From Halieaceae bacterium UBA5085 (GTDB lineage Bacteria > Pseudomonadota > Gammaproteobacteria > Pseudomonadales > Halieaceae), in assembly GCA_002414665.1 (NCBI GenBank), contig DIAF01000038.1, positions 81,652 through 145,651 of the forward strand: a stretch of DNA of 64,000 bases, in the 5' to 3' direction. How positions within the stretch are numbered: position 1 is the first letter of the stretch; each line of letters begins with the position of its first letter. Of the stretch, positions 53,312 to 62,323 are shown in pieces. The translations under genes and the position numbers were made by a program. The notes beneath the pieces were generated by a model, which was not told where the DNA came from, searched no databases, and was given only the letters and a program-made list of their open reading frames with translations.

Positions 53312-53788
53312 ATGACCAATAAGCTCGCCAATCAGGACATCGAGATACTGAAACTGCTGCAGCGTGATGCCACCACAAGCACCGCCAGCATCGCCGAGAG
53401 GATCAATCTGTCCCAGTCACCCTGCTGGCGGCGCATCAATCGCCTCGAGGAGGAAGGCATTATCCAGCGGCGTGTCGCCCTGCTGGACCGGGCGCAGTTG
53501 GGCATGGATGTGGTGGTGTTTGCCACGATCAACCTGACTGCAACCGGGCGGCAGAACCTGGTCAGCTTCGAGACGGAGATTGTCAATCACCCCGAGGTCG
53601 TCGAGTGCTACACCATGACGGGCATCTGGGACTACATGCTGAAAATCGTCACCCGCGACATCCGTCACTACGAAGACTTTGTGCGCAACACGCTCACCAC
53701 CAGCCCCGGCATCCGCGAACTGCACTCCCATATGGCGGTGACTGAAATCAAGAACACCACCGAATTGCCGCTGGACACACAACTGTAG
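53312..53788 (+). CDS. Lrp/AsnC-family transcriptional regulator
   Basis: A 158-residue regulator. The N-terminal helix-turn-helix (STASIAERINLSQSPCWRRINRLEEEGII) binds DNA; the C-terminal RAM domain (VVECYTMTGIWDYMLKIVTRD) senses amino acids. It is divergent from the indolepyruvate oxidoreductase/leucine dehydrogenase operon and 7 bases before an aminotransferase gene, so it probably responds to an amino acid and controls both. The ATG at 53312 is chosen; a TTG at 53300 has GAGAGG nearby and is possible. Confidence 0.93.
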   Translation: MTNKLANQDIEILKLLQRDATTSTASIAERINLSQSPCWRRINRLEEEGIIQRRVALLDRAQLGMDVVVFATINLTATGRQNLVSFETEIVNHPEVVECYTMTGIWDYMLKIVTRDIRHYEDFVRNTLTTSPGIRELHSHMAVTEIKNTTELPLDTQL

Positions 53789-53795
53789 GTCGACC

Positions 53796-54938
53796 ATGTT
53801 GCAGAGCAAACTTCCGGCAGTCGGCACCACCATTTTTACGCGCATGTCCGCTCTTGCCCAAGAGCAGGGTGCCCTCAATCTCTCGCAGGGCTTCCCCGAC
53901 TTCCCCGCGCCCGAGGCCCTGCGACAAGCACTGGCGCGGCATGCCCTGGAGGGACACAATCAATATGCGCCGATGGCTGGACTGCCCAAGCTGCGCGAAG
54001 CCATCGCCGCACAGCTGGCGCGGCACCGGGGTGTCGAATGTGACCCGGAAACCGAAGTCACGGTGCTGCCTGGCGCGACAGAGGCCATCTACTGCGCGAT
54101 CACCGCCTGCGTCAGCATCGGCGATGAAGTCATACTGCTCGACCCCTGTTATGACAGCTACCGACCGGCCGTTCTTCTCGCCGGCGGCATACCGGTTCAC
54201 GTGCCCCTTACCCCGCGCACCTTTCGACCGGACTGGGCCCGGGTCGAAGCGGCAATCACCCGTCGCACGCGCATGCTGGTGATTAACTCGCCGCACAATC
54301 CCACCGGCGCAATGCTGGCAAAGGAGGATCTTGAAACCCTGAACGCACTGGTCGCGAACCACGGCCTGCTGGTGGTGAGCGACGAAGTATACGAGTATCT
54401 CGTCTACGATGGACGGGTGCACCACAGCGCGCTGCAGTTTGACGCATTGCGCGCGGCCACCTTCGCAGTGTTTTCGTTTGGCAAAACCTACGGCGTGACC
54501 GGCTGGAAAACCGGATACTGCGTTGCCCCGCCGGCGCTGACGGCTGAGCTGCGCAAGGTTCACCAGTTCGTCTGCTTTGTCGCGGTGACGCCGGTGCAGC
54601 AGGCCCTGGCCGACTTCATGTGCGCGGAGCCGGACTATCCGCTCAGTCTTGCTGCGCTCTACCAGCACAAACGCGACCTGTTCAACGACGCCCTGGCCGG
54701 CTCACGTTTCCGCCTTGAACCCAGCACCGGAAGCTATTTCCAGCTGCTCGACTACACTGAGATCACCGACACACCGGATATACACCTCTGTGAGGCGTGG
54801 ACGAGGGTTCCAGGCGTGGCATCCATACCCATTTCAGTGTTTTACCAACAACCGCCTGAGCAGCGCCTGCTGCGCTTCTGCTTCGCCAAGCAGGACGCGG
54901 TGCTGCAGCAGGCCGCGGAGCGACTATGCAGGATTTGA
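53796..54938 (+). CDS. PLP-dependent aminotransferase, methionine/glutamine type (YbdL-like)
   Basis: A 380-residue class I aminotransferase. SQGFPDF at the N-terminus, NSPHNPTGAML and the Schiff-base lysine K230 in SFGKTYGVTGWKTGY match the YbdL/glutamine-transaminase-K group, which transaminates methionine, aromatic amino acids or the methionine-salvage keto acid using glutamine. The stop overlaps the following omega-amidase gene by 13 bases, the pairing expected when glutamine is the amino donor. Confidence 0.92.
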   Translation: MLQSKLPAVGTTIFTRMSALAQEQGALNLSQGFPDFPAPEALRQALARHALEGHNQYAPMAGLPKLREAIAAQLARHRGVECDPETEVTVLPGATEAIYCAITACVSIGDEVILLDPCYDSYRPAVLLAGGIPVHVPLTPRTFRPDWARVEAAITRRTRMLVINSPHNPTGAMLAKEDLETLNALVANHGLLVVSDEVYEYLVYDGRVHHSALQFDALRAATFAVFSFGKTYGVTGWKTGYCVAPPALTAELRKVHQFVCFVAVTPVQQALADFMCAEPDYPLSLAALYQHKRDLFNDALAGSRFRLEPSTGSYFQLLDYTEITDTPDIHLCEAWTRVPGVASIPISVFYQQPPEQRLLRFCFAKQDAVLQQAAERLCRI

Positions 54939-55702
54939 CGGTTACCCTGGTGCAATGCGAGCTGGCCTGGGAAGCGCCCGAAGACAACCGGCGGCACCTC
55001 GAAGCGCTACTTGAACGCAGCGCAGCGGCCAGCGATCTCGTGGTGCTGCCGGAAATGTTCACCACCGGCTTTTCCATGAATGCCCTGGCCAATGCCGAGC
55101 CTCCCGGCGGCGACACCGAGCGCTGGATGCAGCGGCTGGCGCGGCAACACGGCTGCGCCATCACCGGCAGCATCGCCGTGCGCACCGAGGGCGATGCCGT
55201 CTACAACCGCATGCTGTTCGTCACCCCCGACGGCGGCACAACCCACTACGACAAACGCCACCTGTTCCGCATGGCGGGCGAACACGAGCGCTATGCCGGC
55301 GGCAGGGAGCGCGTCACCGTGACCTGGCGCGACTGGCGTATTCTGCTGCAGGTTTGCTACGACCTGCGTTTCCCCGTATTCAGCCGGAACCGGGGGGATT
55401 ACGATCTGGCGCTGTATGTTGCCAACTGGCCCGCCGCGAGACGCCTGCACTGGCGTGCGCTGCTGCCAGCCCGGGCGATTGAAAATGCGGCCTGCGTTGT
55501 GGGTGTGAACAGGGTCGGCAGGGATGCCAAGCAGGTGGATTATGCCGGAGACAGTCTCGCCATTGCGGCAGACGGCAAAATTCTGGCGGACCTGACAAAT
55601 GAAAACGGCACTGTCAGCGTCGTACTGAACAGTGCCGATCTTCTTGCTTACCGGGAGCGATTTCCCTGCCACCTGGATGCGGACGACTTTCAGCTGCGCT
55701 GA
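54926..55702 (+). CDS. Omega-amidase, nitrilase superfamily (YafV-like)
   Basis: A 258-residue nitrilase-fold hydrolase with the Glu-Lys-Cys triad visible: E43 (LPEMFTTGF), K110 (YDKRHLF) and C144 (QVCYDLRFP). YafV/Nit2-type omega-amidases hydrolyse 2-oxoglutaramate, the by-product of glutamine transamination, pulling the upstream reaction forward. The 13-base overlap with the aminotransferase gene supports that pairing. Confidence 0.92.
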   Translation: MQDLTVTLVQCELAWEAPEDNRRHLEALLERSAAASDLVVLPEMFTTGFSMNALANAEPPGGDTERWMQRLARQHGCAITGSIAVRTEGDAVYNRMLFVTPDGGTTHYDKRHLFRMAGEHERYAGGRERVTVTWRDWRILLQVCYDLRFPVFSRNRGDYDLALYVANWPAARRLHWRALLPARAIENAACVVGVNRVGRDAKQVDYAGDSLAIAADGKILADLTNENGTVSVVLNSADLLAYRERFPCHLDADDFQLR

Positions 55703-55734
55703 AAAGTCGCCCCGCCACCGTCGGCGTCAGGGCG
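55702..55734 (-). terminator. Possible Rho-independent terminator of the ompA-like gene
   Basis: Read on the minus strand, a GC-rich sequence with CGCCC (55734-55730) and GGGCG (55712-55708) can fold with internal GCC/GGC pairs and is followed by a short T run (55705-55702). The T-tract is only 4 bases and its end overlaps the stop of the convergent omega-amidase gene. Weak but well placed. Confidence 0.3.
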
Positions 55735-55739
55735 CCGGC

Positions 55740-56768
55740 TTACTCCTTGTATTCAACTTCCAGCGTAGCCATTACGCGGCGGTTCTCGGCGCGGCCTTCG
55801 CTGGTGTCGTTGCTCGCAACCGGGCGAGACTCACCGTAACCAACGGCTTCCAGACGATCAGCACTGATGCCGTGTTGGTTGACCAGCAGATCAACCACTG
55901 CCTGCGCGCGACGCTGGGACAGCTGCTGGTTGTAGTTTTCCGGACCCACGCTGTCGGTGTGGCCTTCAACGTCAACCTGCAGGTCGCTGAAGCGTTTCAG
56001 GAACGCGGCCAGCTCGCTGATGTCGCCAAAGTACACTTCTTTCACATTCGTGGAGTCGAAGTCGAAGTTGACCTTCAGCTTGATGGACGCCACCTGGGCG
56101 ACCGGCAGCGGGCAGCCCGTCGCGTCTACGCGAGTACCCGCCGGCGTGCCGGGGCACTGGTCACGATCGTCGGTGACCCCGTCACCGTCTGAGTCAACCG
56201 GAGCCGCTGCAACACGGGCAGGCTCTGGGTCCGCCTCGACCTTGCCGAAATAGAAGTTGAGGCCGGCGGTGACCAGGAAGTCATTTTCGCTCTCGTCCAG
56301 GCTGTGCAGCATGCGCGCATCCAAGCGGGCACCGAAGCGCGGCGTCAGCATCCAGCGCAAACCACCACCTGCATTAGCCGTGGTTTCAACCGTGTCAAAA
56401 ACATCGGCGTCAATGTCGATTTCACCCATACCGAAAGCCAGGTAGGGGCGAACACGGTTGCCGCCACCGATATAGCTGCCGGTGTAGTACATCATACCGA
56501 CCTGCCAGGCCGCGACGTCGGTTTTGGTTCCGTCGTTGTAGCGCGTGCTGTCTTCGGCGTACATCACTTCGGCAGCCCAGTTGTCAGTGAAGGCGTACTC
56601 CAGGCCAACGACCGGGGTCTCGGTATCTTTCAAACGCCGATCGCCGTCAAACACGAACTGGCCGATACCAACGTTGAAAGTCAGCGGGACCTCCGCCGAG
56701 ACCGGTGCAGCGGATATGGATGCAGCGGTTGCCACCGCGGCAACGCCGGCGAGAAATTTTTGTTTCAT
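55740..56768 (-). CDS. OmpA-family outer-membrane protein
   Basis: A 342-residue precursor. Signal peptide (cleavage after APVSA), an eight-stranded beta-barrel (about 25-195), an acidic DSDGDGVTDDRDQCPGTP calcium-binding type-3 repeat, then the peptidoglycan-binding OmpA domain (FDFDSTNVKEVYF... VEGHTDSVG...YNQQLSQRRA...GYGESRPVASN). It anchors the outer membrane to peptidoglycan. CAGGAG precedes the ATG at 56768; the longer reading to 56873 is rejected. It is monocistronic with a plausible promoter upstream. Confidence 0.95.
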   Translation of the reverse strand: MKQKFLAGVAAVATAASISAAPVSAEVPLTFNVGIGQFVFDGDRRLKDTETPVVGLEYAFTDNWAAEVMYAEDSTRYNDGTKTDVAAWQVGMMYYTGSYIGGGNRVRPYLAFGMGEIDIDADVFDTVETTANAGGGLRWMLTPRFGARLDARMLHSLDESENDFLVTAGLNFYFGKVEADPEPARVAAAPVDSDGDGVTDDRDQCPGTPAGTRVDATGCPLPVAQVASIKLKVNFDFDSTNVKEVYFGDISELAAFLKRFSDLQVDVEGHTDSVGPENYNQQLSQRRAQAVVDLLVNQHGISADRLEAVGYGESRPVASNDTSEGRAENRRVMATLEVEYKE

Positions 56769-56899
56769 TGCTTGTACTCCTGTTGAACGGACAAGGCCCC
56801 CTACACAATGGCCATTACGCAATGATACAGAGTCGGGCGCCAATCTCCAGCGTAGTGGGATCATAAAATTCACAGTCTTAATGCGGAATATTCCAGCAC

Positions 56900-57601
56900 T
56901 TAGAGGCCGAGAACCTGCTTCACGAAGGGCACTGTCAGCGCGCGCTGGTCGGCCAGGGAGCGGGCGTCAAGGGTGTCGAGAAGCCGCATCAGCGCAGCCA
57001 TCTCCCGAGGTGCACGGCTGACCAGAAAACGGCCAACCTCTGGCGGCATGTCGAGGCCCCGGCACCGCGCGCGAAACTGCAGGACGGCCTGCAATTGCTC
57101 GTCGTCCGGTGCCGGCAGCTGGAAAACCGGCCCCCATGCCAAGCGCGAGCGCAGGTCATCCAGCGTCACTGCCAGCTGGCGGGGACTGCTGCGGCCCGCA
57201 AACAACAAACGACAACCGCACTCCCGCGCGCGATTGAAAAAATGAAACAGCGCTTCTTCCCAGGCTGGATTGCCCGCAACCAGGTCGAGATCGTCAATGC
57301 ACACCAGGCCCTGCCGCTCCAAGCCGCTGAGTAACTCCGCAGCGGGAGCTGCCTGCAAGTCATCCAGTGGCAAATATGAACTGTTGTCGGGGTTCAGGTG
57401 ACACGCCGCCTGCAGCAGATGTGATTTGCCACTGCCGCGGGGGCCAAAGAGGTAAATAGCCGGCTCTCCCGCCGCCAGGCCCTGGCCGCGCAGCGCCACC
57501 AGCAGCGGCTCGTGCGCGGCGGTGGCGTGAAAGCTGGCAAAGGTGGCATCGTCACGCAGACGCATGTTCAGGGCCAGTTGACTGGCGGGCGCCGCCGACA
57601 C
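56900..57601 (-). CDS. hda: DnaA regulatory inactivator Hda
   Basis: A 233-residue DnaA-like AAA+ protein, the same length as E. coli Hda. The Walker A motif is FGPRGSGKSHLLQA, Walker B LVCIDDLDLV, with sensor residues near RSRLAWG and the C-terminal lid (RFLVSRAPREMAALMRLLDTLD). Hda with the beta clamp stimulates ATP hydrolysis by DnaA after initiation; the clamp-binding stretch QLALNMRL is near the N-terminus. The GTG at 57601 follows the perM stop by 4 bases. Confidence 0.95.
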   Translation of the reverse strand: MSAAPASQLALNMRLRDDATFASFHATAAHEPLLVALRGQGLAAGEPAIYLFGPRGSGKSHLLQAACHLNPDNSSYLPLDDLQAAPAAELLSGLERQGLVCIDDLDLVAGNPAWEEALFHFFNRARECGCRLLFAGRSSPRQLAVTLDDLRSRLAWGPVFQLPAPDDEQLQAVLQFRARCRGLDMPPEVGRFLVSRAPREMAALMRLLDTLDARSLADQRALTVPFVKQVLGL

Positions 57602-57605
57602 GACC

Positions 57606-58688
57606 TCAATCCCCGCTGTACAGCTGGCTGGCGCGGTAATAGGCCAGGGCGTGGCGCACAAAGACCATGATCACCGCCGACACGGGCAGTGCCACCAGCA
57701 CGCCGACAAACCCTGCGATCTGGCCGCCGGCCATAAGCGCAAAGATCACCGCCACCGGATGCAGGCCGATGCGATCGCCTACCAGCACCGGCGTCAGCAG
57801 GACACTTTCCAGCACCTGGCCAACGCCGAACACCAGGGCCACCCAGAGCAGAACGGTCCAGTCCTGGAACTGCACATATGCCAGTATGCAGGACGTGAGG
57901 ATGCCCACGACAAAACCCAGATAAGGCACGATGCTGGCGAGTCCGGCGACGACGCCCAGCACCAGGGCAAACTGCACCCCGACCAGCCACAGGCCGGTGC
58001 TGTAGATCACGCCCAGCGAGCACATGACCAGGAACTGTCCACGCAGGAAGGCGCTGAGCACCTCATCCGCCTCGCTCACCAGCGCGATCGCGTTCTTGTG
58101 CCAGGCGACCGGCACGATACCGAGCGCCTTCTGCATCAGGATGTCCCAGTCACGCATCAGGTAAAATGCCACCACGGGCACCAGCGCCAGATTGAACAGA
58201 CCCGCGAGGAAACCCGCCCCCGAGCCGGTGATGCTCTTGAGCGTCGATGCCGTGACCTTGCCGAGGGACTGCCAGTGCTCGGCGAGCTGTCCTGACCAGT
58301 CGATCTGTGGCAGCTGCGCCGCCGGCACACTCAGACGCTCCTGCAGCCAGGGCAGCAGGGTTTTCGTAACCCACTGATATAAAACAGGTATTTTCTGAAC
58401 AAGCGCATCGAGTTGCTGCAACACGAGGGGTACGGCGACGAGCACGCCCACTACCACGAGAGTGGAGAACAGAACGAACACCACCAGCACACCGGTGGTA
58501 CGCCCCAGCCGGCGACGCTCCAGCGCATCCACCAGCGGATCGCCGAGATAGCCTATCAGCGCACCCAGTACAAACGGCAGCAGAATGGGCTTTAACAGGT
58601 AAAACGCCAGCGATACCGCCACCAGCGCGGCCAGCGCCAATGGCCACCGCTGCACCGATAGTGCGTTTTCGGGTTCTAGTTGCGCCAC
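57606..58688 (-). CDS. AI-2E/PerM-family membrane transporter
   Basis: A 360-residue protein with about seven to eight TM segments: paired segments near residues 15-60 and 65-95, a periplasmic/cytosolic loop, then a cluster from 150 to 345. Family motifs include PYLGFVVGILTS and GDRIGLHPVAVIFALMAGG. PerM proteins are putative permeases with unsettled substrates. The hda-perM-DUF2066 order is conserved in gammaproteobacteria. Its GTG start overlaps the end of the DUF2066 gene by 13 bases. Confidence 0.9.
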   Translation of the reverse strand: MAQLEPENALSVQRWPLALAALVAVSLAFYLLKPILLPFVLGALIGYLGDPLVDALERRRLGRTTGVLVVFVLFSTLVVVGVLVAVPLVLQQLDALVQKIPVLYQWVTKTLLPWLQERLSVPAAQLPQIDWSGQLAEHWQSLGKVTASTLKSITGSGAGFLAGLFNLALVPVVAFYLMRDWDILMQKALGIVPVAWHKNAIALVSEADEVLSAFLRGQFLVMCSLGVIYSTGLWLVGVQFALVLGVVAGLASIVPYLGFVVGILTSCILAYVQFQDWTVLLWVALVFGVGQVLESVLLTPVLVGDRIGLHPVAVIFALMAGGQIAGFVGVLVALPVSAVIMVFVRHALAYYRASQLYSGD

Positions 58689-59716
58689 TGGTACTCCAAG
58701 CCTCCCCCGGTGTTGCCAGCCGCGGGCCGCATACGAGGATTCAACTCGATAATGGACGCCAGCTGGGCACTGTCTGCCGCCGCAACAATCGCCAGCGTCA
58801 GGATACCCTGATCCAGCGCAGTAAGTCGCGCCTGGCGGATAGGTTCCAACCCTTCCAGCCAGCTTATGATTGCCGCGTAATCGGCATAACTGGACACGCC
58901 GCGCACGCGCAACGACACCGCATCGCTCGCCTCCGCACCGCTGATCGCGTAGCGTGCGGCCATGTCCTCGACCACCAGCTCAACCCCGGCCTGCATGAAC
59001 TGGCCTGGCTCTGTGCGGGGCACACTGCGCCCCTGCCGACCCTGCGTTGACAGGTATGCCCAGTCGCCGACCACATCGCCAGAAGCCAGTACCGCCAGTC
59101 GACCGGCCAGCACCTCGCCCGCGCGATAGCGCGTCGACGCGGCAACCAGCAATGGCGAGGGCAGGTGCCAGGCCTCTGCAGGATCCAGGGCCGCGGCGTC
59201 AGTGAGGTCCAACAGCGGGAACCGCAGCGGTACACCACGATGCCGGAACCCCTCGGCCAGCTGAGCCGCCAGTTCGGGATGCGTGCCGGGGCTGAGAAAG
59301 CGACGTTCACCGGCCTCCTCAACCACCAGCCATACCAGTACCGCGGGGCGGGTTGCGGTCCATATAGGCGCTCCGGCGCTCACCAGCACGTCACGCACCT
59401 GCAACGGATCAAACTCGACCCGTGCCGACAATTCCGCCGCACCGGCATCGACCCGGCTGTAGGAGTACTGCTGCACACGTGCCCGTGCGCCCTGCAAGAC
59501 CGGCGTAATCTCCGGGCGCTGCAGCACATCCACGGATCCGGACACTTTCACCAGCACCTGGGCGAGCCCCTCTGTAGCGGCACGCGCCAGCTCAGCCTCG
59601 CCGCGGTCCGCAACGGGAATGTCAGCCACGTACAGGTCGCGGACCAGCTCCGCGGGGTAGGCTTTGAAGACGAAGAGCAGCAGCAATGCTGCCAACCAGT
59701 TCAGGGGCGCACGCAC
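58676..59716 (-). CDS. DUF2066-family exported protein
   Basis: A 346-residue protein with a signal peptide-like N-terminus (APLNWLAALLLLFVFKAYPAE) and the DUF2066 pattern (GEAELARAATEGLAQVLVKVSG... then QQYSYS...ELSARVEFD). Function unknown; it regularly precedes perM and hda. The start is placed at GTG 59716, which has GGAGG upstream; the longer reading to 59743 lacks a site. It is divergent from purM. Confidence 0.88.
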   Translation of the reverse strand: MRAPLNWLAALLLLFVFKAYPAELVRDLYVADIPVADRGEAELARAATEGLAQVLVKVSGSVDVLQRPEITPVLQGARARVQQYSYSRVDAGAAELSARVEFDPLQVRDVLVSAGAPIWTATRPAVLVWLVVEEAGERRFLSPGTHPELAAQLAEGFRHRGVPLRFPLLDLTDAAALDPAEAWHLPSPLLVAASTRYRAGEVLAGRLAVLASGDVVGDWAYLSTQGRQGRSVPRTEPGQFMQAGVELVVEDMAARYAISGAEASDAVSLRVRGVSSYADYAAIISWLEGLEPIRQARLTALDQGILTLAIVAAADSAQLASIIELNPRMRPAAGNTGGGLEYQWRN

Positions 59717-59880
59717 GTTGGCCTCCGGCGTGTTGGTAAACACCTAGTGTAACAGCAGCCGGGTGTCGGCGAGATGCTCAGCGTGAAAATTGCCGCAGGC
59801 GTGAATCGCCCATCGATTAAGGCTAGAATACGCCACCCTGCAACGACAGCTGCCCGCAACTCAACCGGACCCCGCACACC

Positions 59881-60918
59881 ATGAGCACAGACAACCAGGG
59901 CAAGGCCCTCAGCTACAAGGACGCCGGCGTCAATATCGACGCCGGCAACGCACTGGTGGAGCGCATCAAGCATGTTTCCCGGCGCACGGCACGCCCTGAG
60001 GTGCTCGGCGGATTGGGCGGCTTCGGCGCACTGTGCGAGATTCCCGCAGGATATCGCCAGCCGGTTCTGGTATCCGGCACCGATGGCGTGGGAACCAAAC
60101 TGCGGCTGGCGATGGAAATGGGTGTTCATGACACCATCGGCATTGACCTGGTCGCGATGTGCGTTAATGACCTGGTGGTCGCCGGTGCCGAGCCTCTGTT
60201 TTTCCTCGACTACTACGCCACCGGGGCGCTGGATGTTGACACCGCAGCCGCCGTGGTCACCGGCATAGGCCAGGGCTGCGAGTCGGCAGGCTGCGCGCTG
60301 GTCGGCGGGGAAACCGCGGAAATGCCAGGCATGTACGAGGGCGAAGACTATGACCTGGCGGGCTTCTGCGTTGGCGTGGTGGAGAAGTCCGCCATTATCG
60401 ATGGCAGTACAGTTGCGGCGGGTGACACGCTCATCGCCATAGGCAGCAGCGGGCCACACTCAAACGGGTACTCCCTGATCCGCAAGATTCTCGAGGTCAG
60501 TGGCAGCAGCCTGGACCAGCCTTTTGGCGACAGCACCCTCGGGGAGACGCTACTCACGCCAACCATAATTTACGTCAAACCACTGCTTGCGCTGTTCCGG
60601 CAGGTAGCGGTCAAGGCGCTTAGCCACATTACCGGCGGTGGCTTGCCCGAAAATCTGCCGCGCGTGCTCCCCGCTGACTGCCGGGCGGTGGTGGACACCG
60701 CATCCTGGGACTGGCCGCCGATTTTCTGCTGGCTGCAGGAGCAAGGCAACGTCGCTACGCCGGAAATGTACCGGACATTCAACTGCGGTGTGGGCATGGT
60801 CGTCTGCGTCGCCGAGTCCGACACCGCAGCCACCCTGCAACTCCTGGCCAGCGAGGGTTTGAACGCCTGGCGGCTGGGACGCGTCGAAAGCGGCGAGCGC
60901 GGTGTGGACCTGGCCTGA
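59881..60918 (+). CDS. purM: Phosphoribosylformylglycinamidine cyclo-ligase PurM (AIR synthetase)
   Basis: A 345-residue purine-biosynthesis enzyme that closes the imidazole ring of AIR from FGAM using ATP. The N-terminus SYKDAGVNIDAGNALVERIK and the motifs GTDGVGTKLR and GGETAEMPGMY are diagnostic. It overlaps purN by one base (TGATG), the usual purMN operon. A TAGAAT -10-like element is at 59824-59829; no PurR box is obvious. Confidence 0.97.
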   Translation: MSTDNQGKALSYKDAGVNIDAGNALVERIKHVSRRTARPEVLGGLGGFGALCEIPAGYRQPVLVSGTDGVGTKLRLAMEMGVHDTIGIDLVAMCVNDLVVAGAEPLFFLDYYATGALDVDTAAAVVTGIGQGCESAGCALVGGETAEMPGMYEGEDYDLAGFCVGVVEKSAIIDGSTVAAGDTLIAIGSSGPHSNGYSLIRKILEVSGSSLDQPFGDSTLGETLLTPTIIYVKPLLALFRQVAVKALSHITGGGLPENLPRVLPADCRAVVDTASWDWPPIFCWLQEQGNVATPEMYRTFNCGVGMVVCVAESDTAATLQLLASEGLNAWRLGRVESGERGVDLA

Positions 60919-61613
60919 TGTCGACCTCGCCCTGCGGCCGCATCGCCGTGCTGATTTCCGGTCGGGGCTCGAATATGCGAGCGCTGCTCGACGCCAGCAC
61001 CAAGGGCGCATTGCCGGCAAAGATCAGCCTGGTGATCAGCAACCGCGCTGACGCCGAGGGCCTGCAGACAGCGCGGGAGGCAGGCGTTGAAACCGCCTGC
61101 ATCGCCCATGCAGACTACCCCACCCGTGAGGCCTTCGATGCCGCGCTGGTAGAGCGGCTGCAACAGATACAGCCGGATCTGGTGGCCCTGGCCGGCTTCA
61201 TGCGTATCCTCACGCCGGTATTTATCACACCTTTTGCCGGTAGATTATTGAACATTCATCCGTCATTGTTGCCAAAGTACCCGGGGCTGCACACGCACCA
61301 GCGGGCAATTGACGCCGGCGACCGCGAAGCCGGAAGTACGGTCCATTTTGTGACGCCCGAACTGGATGGTGGTCCGCCTGTGCTTCAGGCGCGCGTGCCG
61401 ATACGGGCGGACGACACCGCAGACAGCCTGGCGCAGCGCGTGCTGGAAATGGAGCACGCCATTTACCCGCTGGCCGCCCTCTGGTTCCTGCAGGGCAGGC
61501 TCACACTGGACAAACAAGGAGCACTTTTCGATGGCCAGACGATACCCGCGAATGGGCTTCAATATCGGCCGCCCTTTGTCACTGACGACGCTGCTGCTGG
61601 CGGTATTGCTTAA
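60918..61613 (+). CDS. purN: Phosphoribosylglycinamide formyltransferase PurN
   Basis: A 231-residue folate-dependent GAR transformylase. ISGRGSNMRALL binds GAR phosphate, NIHPSLLPKYPG contains the catalytic Asn/His, and FVTPELDGGP the catalytic Asp. It is coupled to purM by a TGATG overlap. The last 83 bases overlap the start of the DUF3108 gene, and the C-terminal tail beyond about residue 205 (LDKQGALFDGQTIPANG...) is longer than needed for catalysis. Confidence 0.96.
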   Translation: MSTSPCGRIAVLISGRGSNMRALLDASTKGALPAKISLVISNRADAEGLQTAREAGVETACIAHADYPTREAFDAALVERLQQIQPDLVALAGFMRILTPVFITPFAGRLLNIHPSLLPKYPGLHTHQRAIDAGDREAGSTVHFVTPELDGGPPVLQARVPIRADDTADSLAQRVLEMEHAIYPLAALWFLQGRLTLDKQGALFDGQTIPANGLQYRPPFVTDDAAAGGIA

Positions 61614-62301
61614 CACTCCCCTGTCGGCGGCTTTGGCCGCCGGCGAGCCCGTGTTGCAGCCCTATCTCGTCAAATATTCCACTTCGGCGCGGGGCATGAC
61701 GGTCACCCTGGAGCGGGAGCTGAAAGACGAGGGCGAGGGGCGCTACACCCTCACCAACGGCGGCAAGCTGCTCGTCGTAGGCTTTCACGAGGTTGCCGTG
61801 TTTAGCGTCGAAGGCAGTGAAATTCATCCCAAATCCTACATTTACCAGGGCACGGGGCTGATCAACCGGCGCCGTGAGGTGCATTTTACCCCGGGCTCCG
61901 ACACGGTCCGCAGTCTGTACAAAGACGAGTGGTATGAGCTCCCGTATACCGAAGGCACGCTGGACCGCATGAGCCAGCAGGAACAGCTGCGCCTGCAATT
62001 GATGGCCAAGGAGAACCCGCGCGAGAACCTGCAGGTACGCATTGCCGATGGCAAGCGCATACGTGACTATGAACTGGTCTATGTTGGCGAGGAGGTTCTG
62101 GACACACCATTGGGCCCGGTGAACACACTGCATTTCGAGCGCCTGCACGAAGAGCCCGACCGTGAATCAGCCATGTGGCTGGCGCCAGACTGGGATTACC
62201 TGATGGTGAAAACCATCCACGTCGAGGACGACAAGCCGGTTGAAGTGCTGCTTGCCGAAGGCAGCATGGCAGGCACTCCACTGCAAGCGCTGGTGCCCTG
62301 A
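61531..62301 (+). CDS. DUF3108-family exported protein
   Basis: A 256-residue protein with an N-terminal signal peptide (PLSLTTLLLAVLLNTPLSAALAA) and the DUF3108 beta-rich domain (YLVKYSTSARGMTVTLEREL... and the end LHFERL-x-EEPDRESAMWLAPDWDY). The function is unknown; DUF3108 proteins are periplasmic and often follow purMN. AAGGAGC lies upstream of the ATG at 61531, inside purN. The 3' end faces the convergent dcd gene. Confidence 0.88.
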   Translation: MARRYPRMGFNIGRPLSLTTLLLAVLLNTPLSAALAAGEPVLQPYLVKYSTSARGMTVTLERELKDEGEGRYTLTNGGKLLVVGFHEVAVFSVEGSEIHPKSYIYQGTGLINRRREVHFTPGSDTVRSLYKDEWYELPYTEGTLDRMSQQEQLRLQLMAKENPRENLQVRIADGKRIRDYELVYVGEEVLDTPLGPVNTLHFERLHEEPDRESAMWLAPDWDYLMVKTIHVEDDKPVEVLLAEGSMAGTPLQALVP

Positions 62302-62302
62302 A

Positions 62303-62323
62303 CCGCGCGATTCAGGCGCGCGG
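62303..62323. repeat. GC-rich inverted repeat spanning the dcd stop
   Basis: CCGCGCG (62303-62309) and CGCGCGG (62317-62323) form a perfect 7-bp stem around a 7-base loop. The repeat begins just after the DUF3108 stop and contains the dcd stop at 62312-62314. It may act as a shared weak terminator or transcript-end stabiliser between convergent genes. No T-tract follows on either strand. Confidence 0.4.

Noticed and set aside
56807..56816. Palindrome AATGGCCATT upstream of the ompA-like gene
   Set aside because: A perfect 10-base palindrome, but too short and common to assign to any regulator.
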